Assembly (NCBI GenBank): GCA_022483245.1 | Contig: JAKVNR010000001.1 | Location: 124,001 to 188,000 of the forward strand | Direction: 5' to 3' | Source of the DNA: Lactobacillus sp. | Lineage (GTDB): Bacteria; Bacillota; Bacilli; Lactobacillales; Lactobacillaceae | DNA: 64,000 nucleotides | Shown: one piece after another, positions 52,901-61,767 of the stretch | How the letters are laid out: each line of letters begins with the position of its first letter | Numbering within the stretch: position 1 is the stretch's first letter | Translations under genes and position numbers: made by a program | Notes under the pieces: generated by a model | Databases searched by the model: none | What the model was told of the DNA's origin: nothing | The model's input: only the letters and a program-made list of their open reading frames with translations

Positions 52901-53405
52901 CCACGTTGTATTGTATGAACCGCTGATGCCAGCTAATACCGGTAATATCGCTCGGACATGTGCCGGAACTAACACTGTGTTGGATTTGATTGAACCCTTA
53001 GGCTTCAGTTTAGATGATAAGCACATGAAGCGGGCAGGTTTAGATTATTGGAAAAATGTTGACCTGCACCGTCACGAAAGCTTAGCTGCCTTCATGAAAA
53101 CTTTGGGGCCAAAGGATGAACTATATCTGATTTCTAAATTCTCAGAAAAATCGGTTTATGACCAGACTTACACTGCCCCAGATAAAAATTACTATTTCTT
53201 ATTTGGTAAAGAAACGACTGGCTTGCCGGAAACTTTTATGCGTGAGCATTATCAGCAAAATATTCGGATTCCAATGTCTAATAAAATCAGAGCTTTTAAC
53301 CTGGCTAATTCTGTGGTCATGGTTTTATTTGAAGCTTTGCGCCAACAAGGTTTTCCTGGCATGGAAACGAGTCATCATTATCCAGTTGATAAGTTAAAGG
53401 ATTAA
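52893..53405 (+). CDS. trmL: tRNA (cytidine/uridine-34 2'-O)-methyltransferase
   Basis: This 170-residue SPOUT enzyme methylates the wobble base of tRNA-Leu. It has EPLMPANTGNIARTCAGTNTVLDLIEPLGF at the N-terminus and the knot motifs FLFGKETTGLPE and RIPMSNKIRAFNLANSVVMVLFE. Its start ATG overlaps the AI-2E stop (ATGACTAA); I prefer it to an earlier in-frame TTG inside that gene. Confidence 0.9.
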   Translation: MTNHVVLYEPLMPANTGNIARTCAGTNTVLDLIEPLGFSLDDKHMKRAGLDYWKNVDLHRHESLAAFMKTLGPKDELYLISKFSEKSVYDQTYTAPDKNYYFLFGKETTGLPETFMREHYQQNIRIPMSNKIRAFNLANSVVMVLFEALRQQGFPGMETSHHYPVDKLKD

Positions 53406-53411
53406 TTAACG

Positions 53412-53825
53412 ATGGAAATCAAAAAAATGGAACGCGTGATTGTCGAATCTTTTCACTATGATAATCACGATGAATACAATCCTCATCAAAAATTAGATTT
53501 TACGATTCAACCTGTCTATCATGTCGGTGCTGATGGTCAAAAAGAGCCAGCTAAAGATGGAACTTTTGTCAAAGTAAGTCTTGACTATGATTTAGCTCCG
53601 CAACCAGGCGACTTGAGCTTTTCAGGAATTATTAGCCAAGTGGTTTTATTGCAAGATTATTATGGCGATGGTCAAGACCTAACAGATGAAGAATATCAAT
53701 TGATGTCACAACCGCTAATGGAGACTTTAGGCACGGTTATTTATCAAATTACGCAAGTTACTTTAGAGCAGCCTTTGAATTTGGAATTTGGCATGAAACC
53801 AACCGATGAAGATAGTGAAAATTAG
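53412..53825 (+). CDS. DUF1149 family protein
   Basis: A 137-residue acidic protein typical of Lactobacillales: MERVIVESFHYDNHD, LDYDLAPQPGDLSFSGIISQVVLL and an acidic tail. The family has a SecB-like fold, so a chaperone-like role is possible. It lies 6 bp after trmL and 30 bp before ftsK. Confidence 0.8.
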   Translation: MEIKKMERVIVESFHYDNHDEYNPHQKLDFTIQPVYHVGADGQKEPAKDGTFVKVSLDYDLAPQPGDLSFSGIISQVVLLQDYYGDGQDLTDEEYQLMSQPLMETLGTVIYQITQVTLEQPLNLEFGMKPTDEDSEN

Positions 53826-53855
53826 CTGATATTGAGCAGAGAGGAGGGGAGTTTA

Positions 53856-56252
53856 ATGGCTAAAAAGAAGAAAAGAAAACGCAGCCGGCGCAAACGTAAG
53901 CAAAAATCATATACTTGGTCGATCACCGGCATAGTCTTGCTGATGTGGGCACTGCTAGCTGGAGTAAAGCTAGGGTGGCTTGGCCGTCAACTGGCTAACG
54001 CCCTGCGCTTTTTTGTTGGCGATGGCTACCTGATCTTTGCGATTCTGCTTGGAATTCTGGGCTTAGTTATGGTTGTTTATAATCAACCACCGCATTGGGG
54101 CTGGAAACGCAATTGCGGACTGCTGCTGCTTGCCTTAGGCTTTCTTCTCTGCTTAAGCCAGCGCTATTTTAATCGTCTAATGATTAACCATGGTTTTATC
54201 AATGTCTTTATGCAAGCAATTGGCGGAGAATTTGCACGTGGCCAAGCGGCACATGCCTTAGGCGGCGGAATCATTGGGACTGCTTTATATAGCTGTTTCT
54301 TTCCGCTGATCAGTAGTATAGGAACAGTAATTTTAGGCTGGCTAGGGATGCTAACGGGTCTTTTGATGCTGTTTGACATTAAATTTGTTAGCGTGCTCAC
54401 CGGCGTGCAAAAAGCTGGTCAAGGCATAGTTACAACTAATCAAAAGGCTGGTCATGCTTTGCAGAAGCAGTATCAAGATTTAGTTGAAAAACGCAAAGTA
54501 AAAAATCGGCAAAAACTGCAAGATCCATTGCAAAAAGATGAACAGCCTTTTCCAGATTTGAGCGATTTTAAGTCGCAACAGCCTACTGATGAAACATCTG
54601 ATTCAGTTTCCGATGATGCATCAATTGAATCAGTCGAGCCTGAAATTATCTCACAACCCGAACCGGACTTAAATGAAGTGGTAGCTAATGAACCGGCGAG
54701 ACCACTGTCTCACGGTGACCTAGCAGATGATCAACAGGTGCTGCATAATTTAGGTAGCGTTGAACATCATGATGATTTGGCTAGTGAACCAGTGAAGCCG
54801 GTCACCGGTAATTACCAGCTGCCGCCTGTGTCGCTGCTCGATCCAATTAAACATGTTGATCAAAGCGAAGATCGAGCATTAATTCGGACTAATACCAATA
54901 AGCTTGAACAAACACTGGCTAGCTTTGGCGTTAAAGTAAAAGTCAAAACTGCCGTTTTAGGGCCAACTGTTACGCGTTATGAAGTGCAGCCTGCGGTTGG
55001 CGTTAAAGTTAGCCGAGTCGTTAATTTAGCTGATGATTTGGCCTTAGCTTTGGCGGCTAAAGATATCCGGATCGAGGCTCCAATCCCAGGTAAGCCGTTA
55101 ATTGGGATTGAAGTGCCAAACAAGAACACCTCATCCGTTAATTTTAAAGATGTGATGGAACATCAATCTCAGCGTGCTAAAAAGAATCCACTGGCAATTC
55201 CACTTGGGAAAGATGTGGCTGGCCGGGTCGTTTCAGCTGACTTGCGTAAAATGCCCCACTTGCTGATTGCTGGTTCAACTGGTTCTGGTAAATCAGTAGC
55301 AGTCAATACTTTTATCACTAGCATTTTGATGAAGGCTAAGCCAGACCAAGTTAAGTTGGTTTTGATTGACCCTAAGATGGTGGAACTATCGACTTATAAT
55401 GACGTTCCGCACTTGCTGATTCCAGTTGTCACGAATGCAAGGTTAGCAGCAAATGCCTTACATAAAACTGTAAAGGAAATGGAACGCCGTTATAAACTTT
55501 TTGCCGCCAGTGGAACTCGTAATATGGCTGAGTTCAATCAGAAAGTGCAAGAAAATAATCGTGATAAGAGCAGGCCAGTCATGCAGCCATTGCCGTATAT
55601 CGTGGTTATTGTCGATGAGCTTAGCGATTTGATGATGGTTGCTGGGCACGAAGTCGAAGATGCAATCGTGCGGTTAGCTCAAATGGCACGTGCTGCAGGG
55701 ATTCATATGGTTTTGGCAACGCAGCGTCCAAGTGTCGATGTTATTACTGGTTTGATTAAGGCTAACGTTCCTTCAAGAATTTCTTTTGCTGTTTCAAGTG
55801 GAATTGATTCACGGACAATTTTGGACCAAGTTGGTGCGGAAAAATTAATCGGGCGCGGCGATATGCTCTTTTTGCCAATTGGCGCAGCCAAGCCAGAACG
55901 AATTCAAGGCGCGTACATTTCAGTTGATGAAGTTGAGCGGGTCGCTAAATATGTCAAAGATCAGCAGCAGGCTGTTTATAGCGATGAAATGATGCCAACA
56001 GCTAACGCTGCAAATGATGAAGGTCTGGGCCGTGAAACTGAAGATTTGGATGAATATTATGATGAAGCTGTAGCGCTAGTTCGTAAGCAAAAGTCTGCCA
56101 GCGTGTCAATGCTGCAGCGCAGATTCCGCATTGGCTACAATCGGGCAGCGAGAATTGTCGATCAAATGGAAGCTAATGGTGTTGTCGGTCCATCAGAAGG
56201 GTCGAAGCCGCGCAAAGTATTACCACCAAAAAAGGATGATCAACAAGCATGA
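53856..56252 (+). CDS. ftsK: DNA translocase FtsK/SpoIIIE
   Basis: A 798-residue translocase. The basic N-terminus leads into four hydrophobic helices (to about residue 175), then a charged linker of about 200 residues. The motor follows, with Walker A GSTGSGKSVAVN near 471 and Walker B VVIVDELSDLMM near 585. A C-terminal gamma winged helix (about 740-795, VALVRKQKSASVSMLQRRFRIGYNRAARIVDQME) would read KOPS-like DNA polarity. It moves DNA through the division septum. I start at 53856 (GAGAGGAGGGGAG upstream). Two M16 genes follow in overlap. Confidence 0.95.
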   Translation: MAKKKKRKRSRRKRKQKSYTWSITGIVLLMWALLAGVKLGWLGRQLANALRFFVGDGYLIFAILLGILGLVMVVYNQPPHWGWKRNCGLLLLALGFLLCLSQRYFNRLMINHGFINVFMQAIGGEFARGQAAHALGGGIIGTALYSCFFPLISSIGTVILGWLGMLTGLLMLFDIKFVSVLTGVQKAGQGIVTTNQKAGHALQKQYQDLVEKRKVKNRQKLQDPLQKDEQPFPDLSDFKSQQPTDETSDSVSDDASIESVEPEIISQPEPDLNEVVANEPARPLSHGDLADDQQVLHNLGSVEHHDDLASEPVKPVTGNYQLPPVSLLDPIKHVDQSEDRALIRTNTNKLEQTLASFGVKVKVKTAVLGPTVTRYEVQPAVGVKVSRVVNLADDLALALAAKDIRIEAPIPGKPLIGIEVPNKNTSSVNFKDVMEHQSQRAKKNPLAIPLGKDVAGRVVSADLRKMPHLLIAGSTGSGKSVAVNTFITSILMKAKPDQVKLVLIDPKMVELSTYNDVPHLLIPVVTNARLAANALHKTVKEMERRYKLFAASGTRNMAEFNQKVQENNRDKSRPVMQPLPYIVVIVDELSDLMMVAGHEVEDAIVRLAQMARAAGIHMVLATQRPSVDVITGLIKANVPSRISFAVSSGIDSRTILDQVGAEKLIGRGDMLFLPIGAAKPERIQGAYISVDEVERVAKYVKDQQQAVYSDEMMPTANAANDEGLGRETEDLDEYYDEAVALVRKQKSASVSMLQRRFRIGYNRAARIVDQMEANGVVGPSEGSKPRKVLPPKKDDQQA

Positions 56253-57460
56253 GTGAGCATATCTATTTGTTGCCGGAACATAAGTTTTCAACGGGCAATC
56301 TCGGTTGCTTTTTTTGCTTTCCATTAACACAAGCAAACATTGCTAAAGCTAGTTTGCTGAACTTTATGCAAAACAATGCCAGCCAAAATTATCCGAGCAT
56401 GTATTTGCAAACCAAATATTTAGCTAGCCTGTATGACGCTCATTTTTCAGCATATACGCAAGTGATGGGACAAACTTTGCTAGTTTCTTATACCTTAAAT
56501 TATGTAGAACCTAGGGCAGTTTTAAATCCTGATTATGATTCTCAGCAAGTTGTCTCGGCGTTAGCTGAATTAGTACAGCAGCCACTACTCACACCGATCA
56601 ATTTTCAGTTAGCTAAGTTGCAGTTGCAGGATGCCTGGCATGATTTTTATGATTTGCCAAGTAATTTGGCAGCACAACGCTTTTTTGCAAGCCTATTTGC
56701 TGATCAGCGTGATTTGATATATAGCATTTTTGGCCCTTTAGATACTATTTCGTCTTTACAGCTTAGTGATTTACAAGATTTTTATGACAAAATGCTTCAG
56801 CAGCCAGCGATGTTTATTGGACAAGGAGCTGCTTTGCCATCAGCTGCAGAAATTGCTGGACAGTTCAATCAGCTAGATTTTGGTCAAACTATTGGTGCTG
56901 TAAGCTCTGTTCCCGCTGATCCTCCTGCCAAAGTAGTGACGGAAAAAAATCAATTTGATCAATCACAATTAGTGCTAGGCTTTGTTTATAATGACACTTT
57001 GCCTTATTTCAGCCGTGAAATTTTAGGTGAATTTTTAGCGGCCTATCTGGCTGGAGATGAATCATCAATTTTGTTTCAGCGAGTTCGTGAACAATTAGGG
57101 GCGGCCTATGCAATTGATGGCAGCAATTATCCTGCCTTAAGCTTATTAGTGATTTCTGCATCGCTTGATAAACAGAAAAAAGATATAGCCCAGCAGGCGA
57201 TTACTAAAGCAATTTTGGACTTACAAGCAGGTCAGCTGAACCACGGCTTGTTTGAAAAATGCAAGCAAAATATGATTCGCCGCTTTTTGACCAGCAATGA
57301 TAATGCCGCTGCAATTTTTGAACGTACGGTGATTGGTAAAATGTTTAACTGCGAATTAACTAGCCGTGCTTGCGTGAGAACAGCTGCTCAATTAAGCCCG
57401 GCTGAGTTTTTAGATTTTGCTAGCAAGTTGGAATTAAAAGAAAGCTATTGTTTGCAATGA
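56249..57460 (+). CDS. M16-family peptidase-like protein, probably inactive
   Basis: A 403-residue protein of the YmfF family. It has the M16 two-lobe fold layout but no HxxEH zinc motif in its N-lobe, as expected for the non-catalytic subunit paired with YmfH. It shows ELVQQPLLTPINFQLAKLQLQDAWH-type helices and a C-lobe RVREQLGAAYAID segment, the arginine and tyrosine residues that hold substrate. It overlaps the ftsK stop (ATGA) and the partner gene (ATGA). Confidence 0.85.
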   Translation: MSEHIYLLPEHKFSTGNLGCFFCFPLTQANIAKASLLNFMQNNASQNYPSMYLQTKYLASLYDAHFSAYTQVMGQTLLVSYTLNYVEPRAVLNPDYDSQQVVSALAELVQQPLLTPINFQLAKLQLQDAWHDFYDLPSNLAAQRFFASLFADQRDLIYSIFGPLDTISSLQLSDLQDFYDKMLQQPAMFIGQGAALPSAAEIAGQFNQLDFGQTIGAVSSVPADPPAKVVTEKNQFDQSQLVLGFVYNDTLPYFSREILGEFLAAYLAGDESSILFQRVREQLGAAYAIDGSNYPALSLLVISASLDKQKKDIAQQAITKAILDLQAGQLNHGLFEKCKQNMIRRFLTSNDNAAAIFERTVIGKMFNCELTSRACVRTAAQLSPAEFLDFASKLELKESYCLQ

Positions 57461-58668
57461 GACGACCTACTATTTATCGCCATACCTACCAAACTGGCTT
57501 ACAGGCGCAAATTATCTGCCGGCCAGGTTTTAACCAAAAATTTGCTGGAATTTTGGTTGATTTTGGCAGTGCCGATCCTCAACCTTTACCGGGGCAAGCT
57601 CATTTTTTAGAGCACGTTTTATTTGCTAAAAAGTCTGGCGACTTATCACAACAATTTGAAGCTTTGGGTGCGTATGTTAATGCCTTTACTTCCTACAACG
57701 AAACAATGTTCTATGCAACTTGTTTAGATAATTTTTCGGCTGTAGTTAAATTGCTCTTACAATTAGTAGGGCAGCCAGAATTTACGCAGAAGACGATTAG
57801 TAAAGAACGGCCGATCATTCTGCAAGAACTTGCTTCGTACCAAGATGATCCTAGCTGGCAGCTTGAACGTGATTTGCTTGGACAAATGTATCCAAAAACG
57901 TTGCTGGCAGCTGATATTGCAGGTACCAGAGATGCAGTTGCGGCAACTGATGCTACTAGTTTACAAACAGCTTATAGTGCTAATTATCAACCGACAAAAA
58001 TGCAGCTGTTGATGAGTGGCGATTTTTCTCAAGCCCAAGCCAGTCAACTTTTTAAGCTTGTTCAGCCCTGGCAAAAGCGACTTTTGCAGGTCAAACGAGC
58101 AACTGCTTTTAAACAAGCAGTGCCAACTGAGCAGTGGAGCTCGGAAGTCAGTGGCAGTTTAAATCGTTTTGCTTGCGGGATTAAATTGCCAGATCTTAAG
58201 ATTTTTTTAGCAAATCCACTTCTAGCACAAATGTTGCTTGAATTAATGGTAGAATCGCAATTAGGCATTTTGAGCCCATGGTTCACCCAGACGCAGCAAC
58301 AAGGAATTATTAACTTGCCCCTTGATTTAAGTGTGACTTGCACTCGAGAAGGTGCTTTTGTTAGTATTTTTGGGGTCTCTGAACACCTATCAGCGGCAAT
58401 TGAAGCTGTACAAACTGGGTGGATTAGTAATCGTTTACCAGCAGATTTGTTCGCCTTGCTAAAAAAACAAAGCTTGGCCCAAAGTCTACGCGGACTTGAC
58501 GATTTGCCTTGGCTTGCAACAGAACTCGGCGAAAGTGCCTTGCAAGATCAAGATTATTACCAAACTTTGCAAGACTTGCAGAATTTTAGTTATGCTAGAT
58601 ATGCAGCTTTTGCAAAAAAAATTCAGGCTAATAGCCGTTTTTACGCGGCTCAGCAACCTAAAAACTAG
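57457..58668 (+). CDS. M16-family metallopeptidase, catalytic partner
   Basis: A 403-residue YmfH-type peptidase. The inverted zinc motif HFLEH is at residues 50-54 (GQAHFLEHVLF) with the third ligand Glu about 75 residues later in ILQELASYQDDP. Its start overlaps the previous stop (CAATGA). The pair probably forms a peptide-processing heterodimer; in other Firmicutes it lies, as here, between ftsK and rodZ. Confidence 0.88.
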   Translation: MRRPTIYRHTYQTGLQAQIICRPGFNQKFAGILVDFGSADPQPLPGQAHFLEHVLFAKKSGDLSQQFEALGAYVNAFTSYNETMFYATCLDNFSAVVKLLLQLVGQPEFTQKTISKERPIILQELASYQDDPSWQLERDLLGQMYPKTLLAADIAGTRDAVAATDATSLQTAYSANYQPTKMQLLMSGDFSQAQASQLFKLVQPWQKRLLQVKRATAFKQAVPTEQWSSEVSGSLNRFACGIKLPDLKIFLANPLLAQMLLELMVESQLGILSPWFTQTQQQGIINLPLDLSVTCTREGAFVSIFGVSEHLSAAIEAVQTGWISNRLPADLFALLKKQSLAQSLRGLDDLPWLATELGESALQDQDYYQTLQDLQNFSYARYAAFAKKIQANSRFYAAQQPKN

Positions 58669-58725
58669 GTTGGGACTGCGGCAAATATGATATACTCAAA
58701 TTAAGTTTTTAAGGTAGAGGTTTAT

Positions 58726-59808
58726 ATGGCAGACATTGGAGAGAAATTAAGCGAAGCACGTAAAGCTAAGGGCATGTCAATCTCTGACGTTGAAAAAATC
58801 ACGAAGATTCAAAGTCGTTATTTAACGGCAATCGAAGAAAATGATTACGATAAATTGCCTGGCGACTTTTATGTGCGTGCGTTCATCAGACAATATGCAA
58901 ATGTAGTTGGCCTTGACGGTAAGCAATTGCTGGAAAGTTACCAGCAAGAAGTGCCAGAGGCTAAACCAGATGAGTATGTCGAAGATTCGATCGATAATCA
59001 AACTGAGAAGGTTAAGAAAACAACCCAAAATAAAAAGGGTATGTGGCAGGCTTACTTACCAAAGGCCTTAGGCATTATTGGCGCTCTAGTTGTTATTATG
59101 CTGATTTACTTGGTCTTCTCGCATTTCTTTGGCGGTTCGCAACAAGAAGCAGAAAACAAGTCTAACGATGTGACTGTTTCTCAAACTGCTCCGAAGAAAA
59201 AGAAAAAGACCACAACAGTTAAAAAGACTTCTTCAGTTAAGATTGAAAAAGTTAGTGCCGGAGTTTACCGCGTGCGTGGCTTGAAGTCAAACCGCAAGCT
59301 GACAGTTTCAACTAATGACAGTACCTGGGCTCAAATTACTGCTGGTAGCAGCAAGACTTGGTCTAATACTTTAGCAGCTGGCGATAAACATAGCATGACT
59401 ATCCCGCATGGGACTCAGCAAGTGGTCGTTAACTTTGGCAATGCCAACTCAGCTACAATCAAGATTGCTGGTAAACGGGTACCATTTACGCGGACAAGTG
59501 GCAGTTTGCGGATTACTTTGTTGATTGGTTCAGCATCAACGACAAGTGATACAGACAGTAGTACTGATACAAGTACAACAACTGATACTACTACCAGTTC
59601 TAATACTGATTCTCAGCAAACCCAAACAAATCAAAGTAGCCAGCAAACTAACCAGAACTCTACGACTAATTCAACCACTGGCAGCAGCCAAACAACCACT
59701 GGCGGTTACCAGTCTTCTAATCAGACAACTGGTTCTGGTCAAAGCTCCACTGGACAAGGAACTACTAGTAGCAATACACAAACAAGCGGAGGCCAAAGTA
59801 GCAGATAA
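58726..59808 (+). CDS. rodZ: RodZ-like membrane HTH protein (YmfM)
   Basis: A 360-residue protein: a cytoplasmic helix-turn-helix of the RodZ type (residues 1-75, SEARKAKGMSISDVEKITKIQSRYLTAIEENDYDKLPGDFYVRAFI), one membrane helix (about 110-135), an extracellular beta domain (about 170-265), and an 85-residue tail of S, T, Q, N and G. RodZ links the wall-elongation machinery to the membrane. The tail is low-complexity, as in lactobacillar surface proteins. AGGTAGAGG leads the ATG and pgsA overlaps at the stop. Confidence 0.88.
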   Translation: MADIGEKLSEARKAKGMSISDVEKITKIQSRYLTAIEENDYDKLPGDFYVRAFIRQYANVVGLDGKQLLESYQQEVPEAKPDEYVEDSIDNQTEKVKKTTQNKKGMWQAYLPKALGIIGALVVIMLIYLVFSHFFGGSQQEAENKSNDVTVSQTAPKKKKKTTTVKKTSSVKIEKVSAGVYRVRGLKSNRKLTVSTNDSTWAQITAGSSKTWSNTLAAGDKHSMTIPHGTQQVVVNFGNANSATIKIAGKRVPFTRTSGSLRITLLIGSASTTSDTDSSTDTSTTTDTTTSSNTDSQQTQTNQSSQQTNQNSTTNSTTGSSQTTTGGYQSSNQTTGSGQSSTGQGTTSSNTQTSGGQSSR

Positions 59809-60392
59809 TGAATACGCCAAATAAGTTAACCCTGTTTCGAATTTGTTTAATTCCTGTTTTTATGCTGTTGATCATTTTTCGTTGGCCAGCAGGCAGTGCC
59901 ACTTTTGGCGGCGTGACAATTCCTTGGTTCCAGATTTGGGCTACGATTGTTTTTGCTGGTGCATCTGCAACTGATTGGTTTGATGGACATCTGGCTCGGG
60001 CAAATCATCAAGTCACTACCTTTGGCAAGTTTGCCGATCCACTGGCGGATAAAATGTTGGTCATGACTGCCATGGTTTTCCTGGTAGAGCTGAAAATGGC
60101 ACCTGCCTGGGTAGTTGCCATTATTGTCTGCCGCGAACTGGCGGTGACTGGTTTACGGTTACTATTGGTTGAAAATGATGGCCAAGTCTTAGCAGCTAAG
60201 ATGCCAGGTAAGATTAAGACAACAACACAGATGTTGGCAATTATTTTCTTGCTCCTAAACGACGTTTTCTTTGCAGCTATTCACATTCCAATTGGTGAAA
60301 TTCTGCTGTACGTCTGCTTGTTCTTTACTATTTACTCAGGCTGGGATTATTTCCATCAAAGTAAAGATGTCTTTAAAGGCGGATTTAAGTAA
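59808..60392 (+). CDS. pgsA: CDP-diacylglycerol-glycerol-3-phosphate phosphatidyltransferase
   Basis: A 194-residue membrane enzyme that commits phospholipid synthesis to phosphatidylglycerol. The CDP-alcohol motif D-x2-DG-x2-AR-x8-G-x3-D-x3-D is complete as DWFDGHLAR...GKFADPLAD near residue 60. Its start overlaps rodZ (TAATG). In many Firmicutes cinA comes next; here the terminator at 60404 and recA follow. Confidence 0.94.
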   Translation: MNTPNKLTLFRICLIPVFMLLIIFRWPAGSATFGGVTIPWFQIWATIVFAGASATDWFDGHLARANHQVTTFGKFADPLADKMLVMTAMVFLVELKMAPAWVVAIIVCRELAVTGLRLLLVENDGQVLAAKMPGKIKTTTQMLAIIFLLLNDVFFAAIHIPIGEILLYVCLFFTIYSGWDYFHQSKDVFKGGFK

Positions 60393-60403
60393 AAATTATT
60401 TTA

Positions 60404-60433
60404 AAAGCTCTGGCGCTAAGTCAGAGCTTTTTT
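60404..60433 (+). terminator. Terminator of the ftsK-pgsA unit
   Basis: AAAGCTCTG / CAGAGCTTT, 9 perfect bp, 9-nt loop, T run that continues into the recA upstream element. Confidence 0.85.
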
Positions 60434-60450
60434 GCGTATATAAATTTAGA
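60428..60450 (+). promoter_or_regulatory. recA: Putative competence-sigma promoter of recA
   Basis: TTTTTTGCGTATATAAATTTAG repeats the coiA element: GCGTATATAAA and TTAG are identical and one intervening base differs. Here it is 98 bp before the recA start. Confidence 0.55.
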
Positions 60451-60463
60451 GGGCTAGCGCTTT

Positions 60464-60475
60464 GAACGTGCGTTC
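60464..60475. promoter_or_regulatory. recA: LexA/DinR box of recA
   Basis: GAACGTGCGTTC is GAAC-N4-GTTC, the Gram-positive SOS box (CGAACATATGTTCG in Bacillus). It lies between the competence-like element and the TATAAT at 60508, as expected for SOS control of recA. Confidence 0.75.
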
Positions 60476-60507
60476 GCTTTTCGCTGGCTTTTTCAATTTA
60501 AAGCAAG

Positions 60508-60513
60508 TATAAT
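60508..60513 (+). promoter_or_regulatory. recA: Vegetative -10 of recA
   Basis: TATAAT 28 bp before the recA start. The expected -35 position holds only TGGCTT. Confidence 0.5.
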
Positions 60514-60541
60514 AAAACAGAACTAGTTAAGGAGGAAGAAC

Positions 60542-61645
60542 TTGGCTAAAGATCAAAAGCAAGCAGCGCTGGAAGCTGCATTGAAAAAAATTGAAAAGAA
60601 CTTCGGTAAGGGTGCGGTTATGCGGATGGGCGATAAAGCGGACACGCAAGTGTCAACTGTACCATCAGGTTCATTAGCCTTAGACGCTGCTTTAGGAGTT
60701 GGCGGCTATCCGCGCGGCCGAATTGTAGAAATTTATGGTCCAGAATCATCTGGTAAAACGACGGTAGCGTTGCATGCGGTTGCTGAGGTGCAAAAACAAG
60801 GTGGGACAGCAGCTTATATTGACGCGGAAAATGCGTTAGACCCAGCTTATGCCGAAAATTTAGGCGTTGATATCGATTCGCTTATTTTATCTCAACCTAA
60901 TACTGGTGAAGAAGGCTTGCAAATTGCCGATACATTGATTTCTAGTGGGGCAATTGACTTGGTAGTCGTTGACTCGGTTGCTGCCTTAGTCCCACGGGCG
61001 GAAATTGAAGGCGAGATGGGCGATTCTCATGTCGGCCTGCAAGCACGGCTGATGAGTCAAGCCTTGCGTAAATTATCTGGAACCATTTCCAAGACCAAAA
61101 CAATCGCGATTTTTATTAACCAAATTCGTGAAAAAGTAGGCGTCATGTTCGGGAATCCGGAAACGACCCCAGGCGGACGTGCGTTGAAATTCTATTCAAC
61201 TATTCGATTAGAAGTTCGGCGTGCTGAGCAAATTAAACAAGGCGGTAACGTGATTGGTAACCGGGCTAAGATTAAAGTGGTCAAGAATAAAGTTGCCCCA
61301 CCTTTTAAAGTTGCCGAAGTAGATATTATGTACGGGCAAGGGATTTCACAAACTGGTGAATTACTTGATATGGCCGCTGATAAGGATATCGTTCAAAAGG
61401 CGGGTTCTTGGTATTCATACAATGGCGAGCGGATTGGACAGGGACGTGAAAATGTCAAAACTTATTTGGCTGATCATCCTGAAATGTTCCAAGAGCTGAT
61501 GGTTAAAGTCCGCAAAGCGTATGGAATTGATAAGGAATCAATTGCTGACCGTGAAAATCCAGAAAAGGTGAAGGCACGCTTGGCAGGAGATAAAGCTACT
61601 GATAAACAATCTACTACTGAACCCAGTAAAACAACAAAATCTTGA
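60542..61645 (+). CDS. recA: Recombinase RecA
   Basis: A 367-residue DNA strand-exchange and SOS co-protease. Walker [13 protein letters not shown] is near residue 66, Walker [11 protein letters not shown] near 140, the DNA-binding loop L1 [23 protein letters not shown] follows, and L2 is [22 protein letters not shown] near 205. It starts with TTG after TAAGGAGGAAGAAC. Upstream lie a LexA box and a competence-like element; recX is at 32698. Confidence 0.97.
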   Translation: MAKDQKQAALEAALKKIEKNFGKGAVMRMGDKADTQVSTVPSGSLALDAALGVGGYPRGRIVEIYGPESSGKTTVALHAVAEVQKQGGTAAYIDAENALDPAYAENLGVDIDSLILSQPNTGEEGLQIADTLISSGAIDLVVVDSVAALVPRAEIEGEMGDSHVGLQARLMSQALRKLSGTISKTKTIAIFINQIREKVGVMFGNPETTPGGRALKFYSTIRLEVRRAEQIKQGGNVIGNRAKIKVVKNKVAPPFKVAEVDIMYGQGISQTGELLDMAADKDIVQKAGSWYSYNGERIGQGRENVKTYLADHPEMFQELMVKVRKAYGIDKESIADRENPEKVKARLAGDKATDKQSTTEPSKTTKS

Positions 61646-61649
61646 GCTT

Positions 61650-61686
61650 AAATTGGATTTGTGATTTGCAAATCCAATTTTTTTAT
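61650..61686 (+). terminator. Terminator of recA
   Basis: AAATTGGATTTG / CAAATCCAATTT, 12 perfect bp, then T. Confidence 0.88.
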
Positions 61687-61767
61687 AAATTGACATCTTT
61701 AGCCGAGATCATTAAGATTTTATGTGGCGTGTAACAACTCAAACGAAGTAAAAAGGCGATAGTAATT

